The position numbers and the translations under genes were made by a program. 64,000 nt of DNA from an uncultured Pelagibacteraceae bacterium (GTDB lineage: Bacteria; Pseudomonadota; Alphaproteobacteria; Pelagibacterales; Pelagibacteraceae), in assembly GCA_902594335.1 (NCBI GenBank), contig CACJLY010000001.1:1-64000 (forward strand). Direction: 5' to 3'. Positions 37,435-45,793 of the stretch are shown piece by piece. Under the pieces are notes generated by a model. That model searched no databases. It had not been told where the DNA came from and saw nothing but the letters and a program-made list of their open reading frames with translations. Within the stretch, counting starts at the first letter, position 1. Every line of letters begins with the position of its first letter.

Positions 37435-38309
37435 ATTTTATTTCAAAGCTACCAGGTCCATTATTAATCTTTTTTGGCGCATTTTGTCTTAGTTTCGGTG
37501 GGTTGATTGTCAAATCATTTGAAGGATCAACTTTATGGCAAATCTTATTTTGGAGACAGGTTTTTTTTATAATTATTGTAACTATTTTTTTAATTGTAAC
37601 TTACAAAGGAGAGGTATTTAAAAAAATTTATGTATCGGGAATTCCTGGCTTAATTGGTGGAATTATATTGGGTATTGGATTTAGCAGTTACGTTTACGCT
37701 ATGTACAATACTACTGTTGCAAATACAAATTTCATAATACAAACACAAACAATTTTCTTAGCGATATTTGGATATTTTTTTTTGAAAGAAAAAATTTCAA
37801 AAATTACTTTAGCTTCTATTATTTTAGCAATTTCTGGATTAATTTTAATGCTAGGAAATACTCTATCAAGTGGACAAATGTCTGGAAATATTGTTGCATT
37901 TGTTATGCCAATTACCTTTGCAACTCTAATTTTAATTGTAAGAAGATATCCTCATGTGGATATGGTACCCTTACAATTAGTTGCAGGAATAGTTGCAATG
38001 ATAATAGGTTTTTTAGCTTCAACAAAAATTTCTATATCAATAAATGATATGTTTTTGGCATTTTTGTCTGGGACATTTCAAATAGGACTTGGCTTTATTT
38101 TAATAACAATTGGTGCGAGAAAAACTCTATCAGCTATGGTTGGCATAATAATGCTTACAGAGGCAATACTTGGTCCTCTTTGGGCTTGGCTATTTGTAAA
38201 TGAAAATCCTTCATTCTACGTATTAATAGGAGGAAGCATTATAATTTTTGCAGTTTTTCTACAATTTGTCTCATCCCTTACAAAAGAAAATAAATATAAT
38301 CCTCAATAA
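37431..38309 (+). CDS. EamA/DMT family permease
   Basis: 292 residues with ten hydrophobic helices in two EamA repeats (PGPLLIFFGAFCLSFGGLIVK; GNIVAFVMPITFATLILIVRR). Such proteins move amino acids or metabolites, usually outward. It is coupled to pxpC (4-bp overlap) and to the next gene (TAATG overlap), so it bridges the oxoprolinase operon and the FAD-CFA cluster. Substrate unknown; a permease for the oxoproline locus is one option. Confidence 0.82.
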   Translation: MNFISKLPGPLLIFFGAFCLSFGGLIVKSFEGSTLWQILFWRQVFFIIIVTIFLIVTYKGEVFKKIYVSGIPGLIGGIILGIGFSSYVYAMYNTTVANTNFIIQTQTIFLAIFGYFFLKEKISKITLASIILAISGLILMLGNTLSSGQMSGNIVAFVMPITFATLILIVRRYPHVDMVPLQLVAGIVAMIIGFLASTKISISINDMFLAFLSGTFQIGLGFILITIGARKTLSAMVGIIMLTEAILGPLWAWLFVNENPSFYVLIGGSIIIFAVFLQFVSSLTKENKYNPQ

Positions 38310-39547
38310 TGAAATTGGCTATTATAGGCTCTGGTATATCAGGTCTAAGTGCAGCGTATAGTTTATCTAAAAAATATAAAGTAGATCTATTTGAGAAAGA
38401 AGACCATTTTGGAGGTCATTCTCATACTATTGATGTTAATGTTGGAGATAATATAGTCCCTGTTGATATAGGCTTTATTGTATTTAATGAAAAAACATAT
38501 CCAAATTTAATAAATTTTTTTCAAGAAAATGATATTGCTATCGAAAAAAGCAATATGTCATTCTCAGTATCTGTAAGAGACTCAAATATAGAATATTGCG
38601 GAAAAGGTCTTTCTGGAATTTTTAGCAACAAATCAAACTTGTTAAATATAAAATTTCTGAAGATGTTTTTTACTATAATTAGTTTTTATAAACAAAGTGA
38701 AAACCAAGATCCAATTAACGAAAATATTACTTTAGGCAGTTATTTAGACAATTTAAAATTGTCAGATTATTTTATCAAATTCCATATTATTCCTATGGTA
38801 TCAGCTATATGGTCAATGCCCCCTTACGAAGCAAAACAAATGCCATTAAAATTTTTTTTTAAATTTTTTCAAAATCATGGATTATTCAAATTAAAAGATC
38901 GACCACAATGGTTCACAGTTTCCAAAAGAAGTAGAACATATGTAAATAAAATTCTAGGTAAAATCAGTGGTGAATATTATAAAAATTACAATATTAATAA
39001 AATTAAAAGAATTGGATCGGGAGTACAGGTTTATTATGGAGATAAAAATGAATATTTTACTTACGATAAAGTCGTATTGGCCACTCATGCTAATCAAGCT
39101 CTCTCTTTAATTGAAAATCCTGAAGAAATAGAAAATAAGATCTTAAGTAATTTTAAATATAAAACAAATGAGGCTATAGTCCATGAAGATATAAGTTATA
39201 TGCCAAATAATAAAAGTGCTTGGTGTTCATGGAATTCCTCGATCGAGTCTGAGAATAGTGAAAAAAATTCAATTACTTATTGGTTAAACTTATTACAAAA
39301 TTTGAATATAAATAAAAATATTTTTTTAACATTAAATCCCTATTTAGAGATACCCGAAGATAAAATAATCCGAAAAGTTATATTTACACACCCTTACTTT
39401 GATCAAAATGCAATCAATAGCCAGAAAGATCTTCACCTAATTCAAAATAAAAATAATATTTTATTTTGTGGTAGTTATTTTGGATATGGATTTCATGAAG
39501 ATGGTATAAAATCATCAATAGATATGATTAAGTATATAAATGCTTAA
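38309..39547 (+). CDS. FAD-dependent amine-oxidase-like oxidoreductase (COG2907 type)
   Basis: 412 residues. GSGISGLSAAYSLS is the N-terminal dinucleotide-binding motif, followed by DLFEKEDHFGGHSHTIDV typical of the flavin-containing amine oxidase/COG2907 group, then DIGFIVFNEKTYPNL, IWSMPPYEAKQMP and the C-terminal FCGSYFGYGFHEDGIKSS. In other proteobacteria this family sits before DUF1365 and a CFA-type methyltransferase, exactly as here, and is linked to modification of membrane fatty acids during photooxidative stress. Direct substrate not established. Confidence 0.85.
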   Translation: MKLAIIGSGISGLSAAYSLSKKYKVDLFEKEDHFGGHSHTIDVNVGDNIVPVDIGFIVFNEKTYPNLINFFQENDIAIEKSNMSFSVSVRDSNIEYCGKGLSGIFSNKSNLLNIKFLKMFFTIISFYKQSENQDPINENITLGSYLDNLKLSDYFIKFHIIPMVSAIWSMPPYEAKQMPLKFFFKFFQNHGLFKLKDRPQWFTVSKRSRTYVNKILGKISGEYYKNYNINKIKRIGSGVQVYYGDKNEYFTYDKVVLATHANQALSLIENPEEIENKILSNFKYKTNEAIVHEDISYMPNNKSAWCSWNSSIESENSEKNSITYWLNLLQNLNINKNIFLTLNPYLEIPEDKIIRKVIFTHPYFDQNAINSQKDLHLIQNKNNILFCGSYFGYGFHEDGIKSSIDMIKYINA

Positions 39548-40316
39548 AAGCTCTAAGATATACGTAGGAAAAGTAATACACAGACGATTTAAACCTAAAA
39601 ATCATTATTTTAAATATAGGGTTTTTTCATTATTGATAGACCTAGATGATCTAAATGAAATTGATAATAAAATTAAGTTATTTTCATACAATAAATTCAA
39701 TATCATTAGTTTTTTTGACAAAGATCATGGAGACAGAGATGGCTCCTCGTTAAAAAACTGGGTAAAAAAAAAACTAGAAAATATTGGTATCGACAATAGA
39801 GAGGTTAAAATCAAATTATTCTGCTATCCAAGAATATTAGGTTACGTATTTAATCCTCTAAGTGTTTTTTTTATATATGATAAGTACGATAAAATAATCT
39901 CTATATTTTATGAGGTTAAAAATACTTTTGGTGAACAACACACATACATTTTCAAAGCTGAAGATAATGAAACTTTAAGAAATAGTTGTGTAAAAAAATT
40001 TCATGTATCACCCTTCATAGATATGGAGTGTAATTACAAATTTAGAGTAAATAAGCCCTCAGACAAAATATCAGTTATAATTGACCAATCTGATAATGAT
40101 GGTAAACTTTTATTCGCATCTCAAGACGGTACTGCAAAAGAATTTAGTAATAAAAATCTATTCGTTTCCTATATTTTTCACCCCTTGATGACATTTAAAG
40201 TTATTGTCGCAATCCACTATGAGGCATTTAAACTATGGTTAAAAGGAATAAAGTTTATTAAAAAAAAAATAAATATTAAAAATAATAGTTCGGTTGAAAA
40301 AAGTGAATTTGAATAA
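39540..40316 (+). CDS. DUF1365 family protein
   Basis: 258 residues. DUF1365 landmarks: KIYVGKVIHRRFKPKNHYFKYR at the N-terminus, FFDKDHGDRDGSSLKNWV, CYPRILGYVFNPLSVFFIYD and KKFHVSPFIDMECNYKFRV. It overlaps its upstream neighbour by 8 bp and is overlapped by the CFA gene. Biochemical role unknown; gene order strongly suggests action with the CFA-type methyltransferase on lipids. Confidence 0.88.
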   Translation: MLKSSKIYVGKVIHRRFKPKNHYFKYRVFSLLIDLDDLNEIDNKIKLFSYNKFNIISFFDKDHGDRDGSSLKNWVKKKLENIGIDNREVKIKLFCYPRILGYVFNPLSVFFIYDKYDKIISIFYEVKNTFGEQHTYIFKAEDNETLRNSCVKKFHVSPFIDMECNYKFRVNKPSDKISVIIDQSDNDGKLLFASQDGTAKEFSNKNLFVSYIFHPLMTFKVIVAIHYEAFKLWLKGIKFIKKKINIKNNSSVEKSEFE

Positions 40317-41475
40317 ATTATCAGACAAAATTGTCTTTAACTCACTAAAATTTATTAAACATGGGAATTTAAAAATAACAAACCATGATGGAAAAGAATA
40401 TACCTTCGGAAATAGTAATGAAAGATTAAATGCTGATCTCAAAATAAATAAACCAGGGTTAACTTTTAAAATTATTAAAGATGGAAGTGTAGGTCTAGCG
40501 GAAGCATATATGGATAATTATTTTGAAACAAATAATTTAACTAACCTTATAGAGCTAGCGGCAAAAAATATAAAAATAGTTCATAAATTTTCTGGCTCTT
40601 TCGATCTTTCGATATTTAATAAAATCAAAGGTTTGTTTATTAAAAATAATAAATCTAGGAGTAAAGAAAACATCAGAAAGCATTACGATTTAGGTAATGA
40701 ATTTTTCTCATTATGGCTTGATAAAACCCTAACTTATTCAAGTGCAATTTTTGACGATAGTAATGATTTGGAAAAAGCTCAGTTAAATAAATATAAAAAA
40801 CTTTCGAGACTTGTTAAGCCTAAATCAGGCGATAAGATGCTTGAGATTGGTTGTGGGTGGGGAGGATTTGCAGAATATATTGGAAAAAATTATGACATAA
40901 AATTAGATTGTATAACAATCTCTAAAAAACAATATGAATATTCAAAAGAAAGAATTCACAAAGAAGGATTGAATGAGAAAATAAATATACAAATGTTAGA
41001 TTTTAGAGATGTTAAAAATAATTATAATTCAATAGCTTCTATAGAAATGATAGAAGCAGTAGGGCAGAGTTATTTAAAAAACTATTTTAATACTATTAAT
41101 GAAAACTTAGTCGATGGAGGAACAGCAGCTATACAATCAATTACTATAGATGACTCCATCTATGATAGATATAAAAGTAAAACTGATTTTATCCAAAAAT
41201 ATATTTTTCCTGGTGGTTTTTTACCTAGTAAAGATGAGTTAGTAAATCTAGCAAACCAATCTGGACTTAAATTCGAGAATTGCACTTCTTATGGCGATCA
41301 TTACTCAAATACACTAAATATTTGGAGAGAAGAGTTCTTAGAAAAATGGGAACAAATTTCATCCCAAGGCTTTGACAATACTTTTAAAAGAATGTGGAAT
41401 TTTTATTTATCTTATTGTGAAGCAGGTTTTAAATCTAAAAATATAGACTTAATCCAATTTGCTCTTCAAAAATAA
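40294..41475 (+). CDS. cfa: Cyclopropane-fatty-acyl-phospholipid synthase family methyltransferase
   Basis: Up to 393 residues; no ATG is available, so initiation is at TTG 40294 or GTG 40303, both inside the DUF1365 gene. The SAM-binding motif MLEIGCGWGGFAEY, the upstream ENIRKHYDLGNEFFSLWLD, SIASIEMIEAVG and the FPGGFLPS segment with C-terminal CEAGFKSKNID are CFA-synthase features. It methylates unsaturated acyl chains of membrane phospholipids, giving cyclopropane or methyl-branched products. Relatives in this gene context have been tied to furan-fatty-acid formation in Rhodobacter, so the product need not be a cyclopropane. Confidence 0.88.
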   Translation: MKKVNLNKLSDKIVFNSLKFIKHGNLKITNHDGKEYTFGNSNERLNADLKINKPGLTFKIIKDGSVGLAEAYMDNYFETNNLTNLIELAAKNIKIVHKFSGSFDLSIFNKIKGLFIKNNKSRSKENIRKHYDLGNEFFSLWLDKTLTYSSAIFDDSNDLEKAQLNKYKKLSRLVKPKSGDKMLEIGCGWGGFAEYIGKNYDIKLDCITISKKQYEYSKERIHKEGLNEKINIQMLDFRDVKNNYNSIASIEMIEAVGQSYLKNYFNTINENLVDGGTAAIQSITIDDSIYDRYKSKTDFIQKYIFPGGFLPSKDELVNLANQSGLKFENCTSYGDHYSNTLNIWREEFLEKWEQISSQGFDNTFKRMWNFYLSYCEAGFKSKNIDLIQFALQK

Positions 41476-41483
41476 GTAATACT

Positions 41484-42020
41484 ATGAAAATAAAATATTT
41501 ATTATTGATAATATTCTCAGTATTGATTACAAGTTGTTCATCAAACCAAGCAATGAAACCAGAAGATTTCAAAAACCAAAAGCCTAGATTAATAATAGAA
41601 GAGTATTTATCTGGAAATGTAAAAGCATGGGGAATTTTACAAAATAGATCAGGTAAAGTGACAAGACAATTTTCTGCAGACCTAGATGGAAAGTGGGATG
41701 GAAAACAATTAATACTTGACGAAAAATTTGTTTGGAACGATGGAGAAATTCAAAATAGGCAATGGACAATCAATAAAATTGATGAACATAACTATGAAGG
41801 TACTGCTGGAGATGTAGTTGGAACTGCAAAGGGTTTTTCTTATGGTCCTGCATTTAAGTTTGAATATGTACTTTTAGTTCCTGTAAAAGGAAGAGAAATG
41901 AAAATAACTTTTGATGATTGGATCTTTATGCAAGATGAAAGAGTAGCAATTAATAGAGCAACAATGACTAAGTTTGGTATTAAAGTTGCCGAATTAACTG
42001 TAATGTTTGTTAAAGATTAA
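41484..42020 (+). CDS. DUF3833 lipoprotein
   Basis: 178 residues. The signal peptide ends with the lipobox ITSC (Cys at about residue 18), so it is a lipid-anchored envelope protein. The body has beta-strands with LDGKWDGKQLILDEKFVWNDG and the C-terminal MKITFDDWIFMQDERVAINRATMTKFGIKVAE, the DUF3833 pattern. It is 8 bp after the CFA gene and is a standard member of the DUF1365-CFA cluster, possibly a lipocalin-like carrier for modified lipids (inference). Confidence 0.85.
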   Translation: MKIKYLLLIIFSVLITSCSSNQAMKPEDFKNQKPRLIIEEYLSGNVKAWGILQNRSGKVTRQFSADLDGKWDGKQLILDEKFVWNDGEIQNRQWTINKIDEHNYEGTAGDVVGTAKGFSYGPAFKFEYVLLVPVKGREMKITFDDWIFMQDERVAINRATMTKFGIKVAELTVMFVKD

Positions 42021-42022
42021 AT

Positions 42023-42778
42023 TTATTTTTTTTGAAGCTTCGTCATTTTTCTTATCAAATATAAGTAGATCCCATTTGGCAAAATCTTAAAAAATTTTAG
42101 TATTAAAAATAAACTTCTTGGAAAAGCTATTTCAAATGTATTTTTATTTACTAATCCATCATAAATCTGTTCAGCTGCATATTGTGTAGATTTTAAAAAT
42201 GGCATTTTAAAAGTGTTTTTATCTGTTAGTCTTGTTTTGATAAACCCGGGACTGACCAGACAAACGCGAACATCATATCTTTGAAAATCAAGATATAAAC
42301 TTTCTGCTAAATTAATTAGAGCAGCTTTTGCTGGCCCATAGGCAGTTGAATTTGGCAATCCTCTGTATCCTGCAGTAGAAGATACAATAGATATGACTCC
42401 TTGCCTTTTTTCTTTGTAATATTTTTCAACAGCTTTAATACAATTTATGGTTCCAATATAATTTACATTTGTAACATCAATTATATTTTGAAGATCAAAA
42501 TCCTTCTCTTTTTCAGGCTCATAAATTGCAGTAGAAAAAAAACAAATATCAACTTTATTATATTTCTCCACAATAGTTTTAAAAACTGAATTACATGCTT
42601 CATAATCAACGATATCTAATTTCAAATAATCAATATTTTCATTATTATCTGAAATATCTTTTAAAACTTCTTCACGTCTTGATGATATGATTACCTGCCA
42701 TCCTTTATTTGCAAACTTTAATGCAACTGCTTTTCCTATTCCGCTGCTTCCGCCAGTTATCCAAATTACTTTTTTCAT
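42023..42778 (-). CDS. Short-chain dehydrogenase/reductase
   Basis: 251 residues from MKKVIWITGG; a preceding TTG is not needed. TGGSSGIGKAVA is the cofactor motif, and the active-site S-Y-K set appears in IVSSTAGYRGLPNSTAYGPAKAAL. The C-terminal hydrophobic segment (IAFPRSLFLILKFFKILP) may associate with the membrane, as in SDRs acting on lipids. It converges on the DUF3833 gene (2 bp) and is part of the light-stress-like cluster. Substrate unknown. Confidence 0.85.
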   Translation of the reverse strand: MKKVIWITGGSSGIGKAVALKFANKGWQVIISSRREEVLKDISDNNENIDYLKLDIVDYEACNSVFKTIVEKYNKVDICFFSTAIYEPEKEKDFDLQNIIDVTNVNYIGTINCIKAVEKYYKEKRQGVISIVSSTAGYRGLPNSTAYGPAKAALINLAESLYLDFQRYDVRVCLVSPGFIKTRLTDKNTFKMPFLKSTQYAAEQIYDGLVNKNTFEIAFPRSLFLILKFFKILPNGIYLYLIRKMTKLQKK

Positions 42779-42816
42779 CAATTTTTCATTGTTTTATTAC
42801 ATAAATTTCTGTCGAC

Positions 42817-43110
42817 ATGCGACAAGAATTGAATAGTATTAATTATATTGAGAACTATATCAACAGTATGTTCAAAATTATAATCGTATATGAGCTAATT
42901 TTCGTCGCGTTTTGGAATGTTCTTTACTATTCTAATTCAGGAGTAGAGAATTGGTTCCAAGAAAAAATTTTAACAGCCATCTTTGTGTTTCTATCTACAA
43001 TGGCTTTAGGATTAACTTTAATTTATGTAATTTACTATAGTTTAAAGATTACTGGATTATCAAAAATTTTAAAATCTCTTAAAGATCCTAGAAAAAGCAA
43101 GACGCAGTAA
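42817..43110 (+). CDS. Hypothetical two-helix membrane protein
   Basis: 97 residues, two hydrophobic segments (about 19-38 and 51-75) with a basic C-terminal tail (LKSLKDPRKSKTQ). No family recognised. It is divergent from the SDR gene by 38 bp and ends exactly one base before the convergent DUF2256 gene. Base composition is like its neighbours, so it appears to be a resident gene. Confidence 0.55.
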   Translation: MRQELNSINYIENYINSMFKIIIVYELIFVAFWNVLYYSNSGVENWFQEKILTAIFVFLSTMALGLTLIYVIYYSLKITGLSKILKSLKDPRKSKTQ

Positions 43111-43239
43111 TTAATTACTTGAGGCACACCTTTTTGAACAATATTTAACTTTATCCCAATTAAGTTTCCACTTTTTTCTCCATGCAAAAGGCTTATTACA
43201 TACTTTGCATACTTTAGTTGGTAAGTTTTGTTTTTTCAT
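43111..43239 (-). CDS. DUF2256 small zinc-finger-like protein
   Basis: 42 residues with four cysteines in two pairs: TKVCKVCNKPFAWRKKW and KYCSKRCAS, the DUF2256 pattern C-x2-C...C-x3-C. The protein is very basic, suggesting nucleic-acid or photolyase contact. Genes of this family often neighbour cryptochrome/photolyase genes, as here. It begins inside the end of the DCC gene (26-bp overlap) and is therefore the last gene of the photolyase-DCC-DUF2256 transcript. Confidence 0.85.
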   Translation of the reverse strand: MKKQNLPTKVCKVCNKPFAWRKKWKLNWDKVKYCSKRCASSN

Positions 43240-43585
43240 TTAATTGTTTTCTGTTTTTTAAAAATAAGAAAAATGCAGCAATTTCATACAAATAATGAAA
43301 AATAATAAATAATGGTTTAATTGAAAAAATTTTAGATAGGATTTTATATTTTGGAATTTTTGACCAAATTATAATAAACGCTTTGGCTCCTCCAATAACT
43401 TCACCATCATTTATTACATGCAATCTTCTGAGTAACTCTTTTTGTGACTTAGATGTTATTTTTATAGCCTCATCATTATTTGTAATATCTATCCACTCCA
43501 AATCACTATTTGCAATTTTTTTATAGTGATTAATTTCCATTCTACAAATATTGCAAGAATCGTTAAAATAAACTTTAATTCCCAT
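43214..43585 (-). CDS. DCC family thiol-disulfide oxidoreductase (DUF393)
   Basis: 123 residues. The N-terminal YFNDSCNICRMEI holds the D-x-x-C-x-x-C motif of the thioredoxin-like DCC family, and HVINDGEVIGGAKAFIIIW is the second family motif. A hydrophobic C-terminal segment (FIIFHYLYEIAAFFLFL) suggests membrane attachment. It overlaps photolyase by 11 bp and likely works in the same repair or redox response. Substrate unknown. Confidence 0.85.
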   Translation of the reverse strand: MGIKVYFNDSCNICRMEINHYKKIANSDLEWIDITNNDEAIKITSKSQKELLRRLHVINDGEVIGGAKAFIIIWSKIPKYKILSKIFSIKPLFIIFHYLYEIAAFFLFLKNRKQLNEKTKLTN

Positions 43586-45071
43586 AAGTATTATATTTAA
43601 TAAATTTGTTAGCCTCTGATAATATTAATTTTTTTCTATCTTCTTTCATTTTATCAAAAATTCTTACCATCATAGAGAGTCTTGGATTTTTTAAAAAAAA
43701 CTTTCTATTTCTATCTATGAAACGCCAGTAAAGACCATCCATAACATTACACCAATCACCTCTCTTAAAATCCATCATCTTCATAAAATAACTTGATCCA
43801 CAGATATAAGGTTTAGTTGCAAAAATTCCACCATCGCTAAATAAACCCATGCCATAAACATTTGGGACCATAACCCAATCAGATGAGTCCACAAACATCT
43901 CCATGAACCATTTATAAACTAATTTTGGTTCAACTTCGCATAAATTCATAATATTTGATAATATCATTAATCTTTCAATGTGGTGCGACCAACCAAATTT
44001 GTCAGCATTTTTAATTGCATGATCCAAAGGATCCAGACCAGTGCTACCATCATAAAATGTAATTTTCATTTTTCTATTATGTTTAAAGAAATTTCCATTT
44101 TCCATTTCTTTACTAAAATTTTGATATATTCCTCTCATAAACTCTCTCCAACCAATTATTTGTCTTATATAACCTTCTAAAGAATTTAGTCTCACTCCTT
44201 TACTGTGGTGATAAGTCATTATTTTTTGAATGATTATATCTGGCGTTATTAAACCTAGATTTAAATATGGACTAAGCGCACTGTGAAATAAAATATTATT
44301 GTTTTGATCAACCGCATCCTCATAATCACCAAATAAATTTAACTTATCTTTAATAAAAAAATCTAATAATTTTAAAATATCTTTATATTCAGTTGCAAAC
44401 CAAAATTTTTTGGTATCACCCGGATGTTTACTAAATAATTTTTCAATAATTGGTTTTAAAATTTTTGTATGTTTAGTTTCTTTAATTTCCGGAAATTTAG
44501 GTATTAATATATTTTTTGGTAGTTTTTTTCTATTATCTTCATCAAAACTCCATTTTCCTCCCTCTGGTGTGCCATCTTTATTCAACAAAATATTTAATCT
44601 TTCACGCTTTTCTTTATAATACTTAGCCATAAAGGGTTTTTTTGTTTTAGTTAAATATTTTTTAAAATCTTCTCGACTATCTAAAAACATTGGAGATCGA
44701 ATTATATTCCACTGAATATTTTGTTTTTTTAAAAAATTATTTATTTTTGTTTCAAAAAATTTATCCTCTATTTCAAAACTAGTTATTTCTTTTACATTGT
44801 TTACCTTTAATATTTTTTCTAATTTTTTCGTATAATCTTTTTTAAAATCAGCAGAATCAATTTTTGAGTAATTTAGCTTAAATTTATTTTCCCTCAATTT
44901 GTCTGCATAGGATCTCATTGAAGACAAAAATAGCAGTATTTTTAATTTATGGTGTCTTTCATATGTACATAATTCGTAGTCTTCTGACATAAAAAACAGG
45001 TGGTCTTTTTTGAAGCGGTCGAGGTTTTTTAATGGAAATAGTTGATTTCCAAGTATAAAAAATAATTTCAT
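43575..45071 (-). CDS. Cryptochrome/photolyase family protein (FeS-BCP/PhrB relative)
   Basis: 498 residues of the deoxyribodipyrimidine photolyase-related group (COG3046). The N-terminal antenna domain starts FFILGNQLFPL, and the FAD/DNA-binding helical domain includes GWREFMRGIYQ, NADKFGWSHHIERLMILSN and LYWRFIDRNRKFF. The family repairs (6-4) lesions and normally holds a [4Fe-4S] cluster. C378 and C441 align with two ligands, but the C-x2-C pair expected just before C441 is replaced by DFKRGDWC, so the cluster is probably missing. The gene is divergent from an SDR gene by 10 bp. Confidence 0.88.
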   Translation of the reverse strand: MKLFFILGNQLFPLKNLDRFKKDHLFFMSEDYELCTYERHHKLKILLFLSSMRSYADKLRENKFKLNYSKIDSADFKKDYTKKLEKILKVNNVKEITSFEIEDKFFETKINNFLKKQNIQWNIIRSPMFLDSREDFKKYLTKTKKPFMAKYYKEKRERLNILLNKDGTPEGGKWSFDEDNRKKLPKNILIPKFPEIKETKHTKILKPIIEKLFSKHPGDTKKFWFATEYKDILKLLDFFIKDKLNLFGDYEDAVDQNNNILFHSALSPYLNLGLITPDIIIQKIMTYHHSKGVRLNSLEGYIRQIIGWREFMRGIYQNFSKEMENGNFFKHNRKMKITFYDGSTGLDPLDHAIKNADKFGWSHHIERLMILSNIMNLCEVEPKLVYKWFMEMFVDSSDWVMVPNVYGMGLFSDGGIFATKPYICGSSYFMKMMDFKRGDWCNVMDGLYWRFIDRNRKFFLKNPRLSMMVRIFDKMKEDRKKLILSEANKFIKYNTYGN

Positions 45072-45081
45072 TAATTATTTT

Positions 45082-45792
45082 ATGTCAGAAAAATATCTAA
45101 TTGTCGGTGCGACAGGTTCTATCGGATCTAATTTAGCAGAACAAATGTATTCTTCTGGTAAAGAAATCCATTTGGTTGGGAGAGATGAAAGCCAACTTAA
45201 AAATTTAGCTGAGAAATTGAACTCTTCTTATACAGTAGCAGATGTATTACACGAAGGATTCGTGGATACAATTAAATCAGACTTATCAGAAATTAAAGGT
45301 GTAGCTTATTGCGTTGGATCTATAGATCTGAAGCCATTAAAAATGGCAAATGAGACAGATTTTCATAAATGTATGAAACTTAATTTTTATTCTGCGGTAG
45401 AATTAATCAAAGGATATCAAGATAATCTTAAACAAAATAAAGGATCAATTGTTTTATTTTCAACTGTTGCAGCACAAAGAGGTTTTACAAACCATTCAAT
45501 AATTGCATCTACTAAAGCCGCGATTGAGGGATTAACAGTTTCATTGGCGGCAGAATTTGCTCCAAACATAAGAGTTAATAGTGTTGCTCTAAGTTTAACT
45601 AATTCTAAGATAGCTCAACCAATGTTAAAAAATACAGCAATCGCTCAAGGTATAGCTAAAGCCCATCCACTCAAAAGATTAGGAGAGGGCAAAGATGGAG
45701 CAGCTTTAGCAAAATTTTTACTTACTGAAGAGAGTTCTTGGGTAACAGGTCAAATAATAGCTGTTGACGGTGGAAGATCAAAACTTTCATAA
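45082..45792 (+). CDS. Short-chain dehydrogenase/reductase
   Basis: 236 residues. The cofactor motif is GATGSIGSNLAEQM. The active-site stretch reads VLFSTVAAQRGFTNHSIIASTKAAIEG: the Ser is present, but the usual Tyr of Y-x-x-x-K is Ile-Ala-Ser-Thr-Lys (S-x-x-x-K), as in some atypical SDRs. The end FLLTEESSWVTGQIIAVDGG is classical. It is divergent from photolyase and often found beside it in related clusters. Function unknown. Confidence 0.85.
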   Translation: MSEKYLIVGATGSIGSNLAEQMYSSGKEIHLVGRDESQLKNLAEKLNSSYTVADVLHEGFVDTIKSDLSEIKGVAYCVGSIDLKPLKMANETDFHKCMKLNFYSAVELIKGYQDNLKQNKGSIVLFSTVAAQRGFTNHSIIASTKAAIEGLTVSLAAEFAPNIRVNSVALSLTNSKIAQPMLKNTAIAQGIAKAHPLKRLGEGKDGAALAKFLLTEESSWVTGQIIAVDGGRSKLS

Positions 45793-45793
45793 A

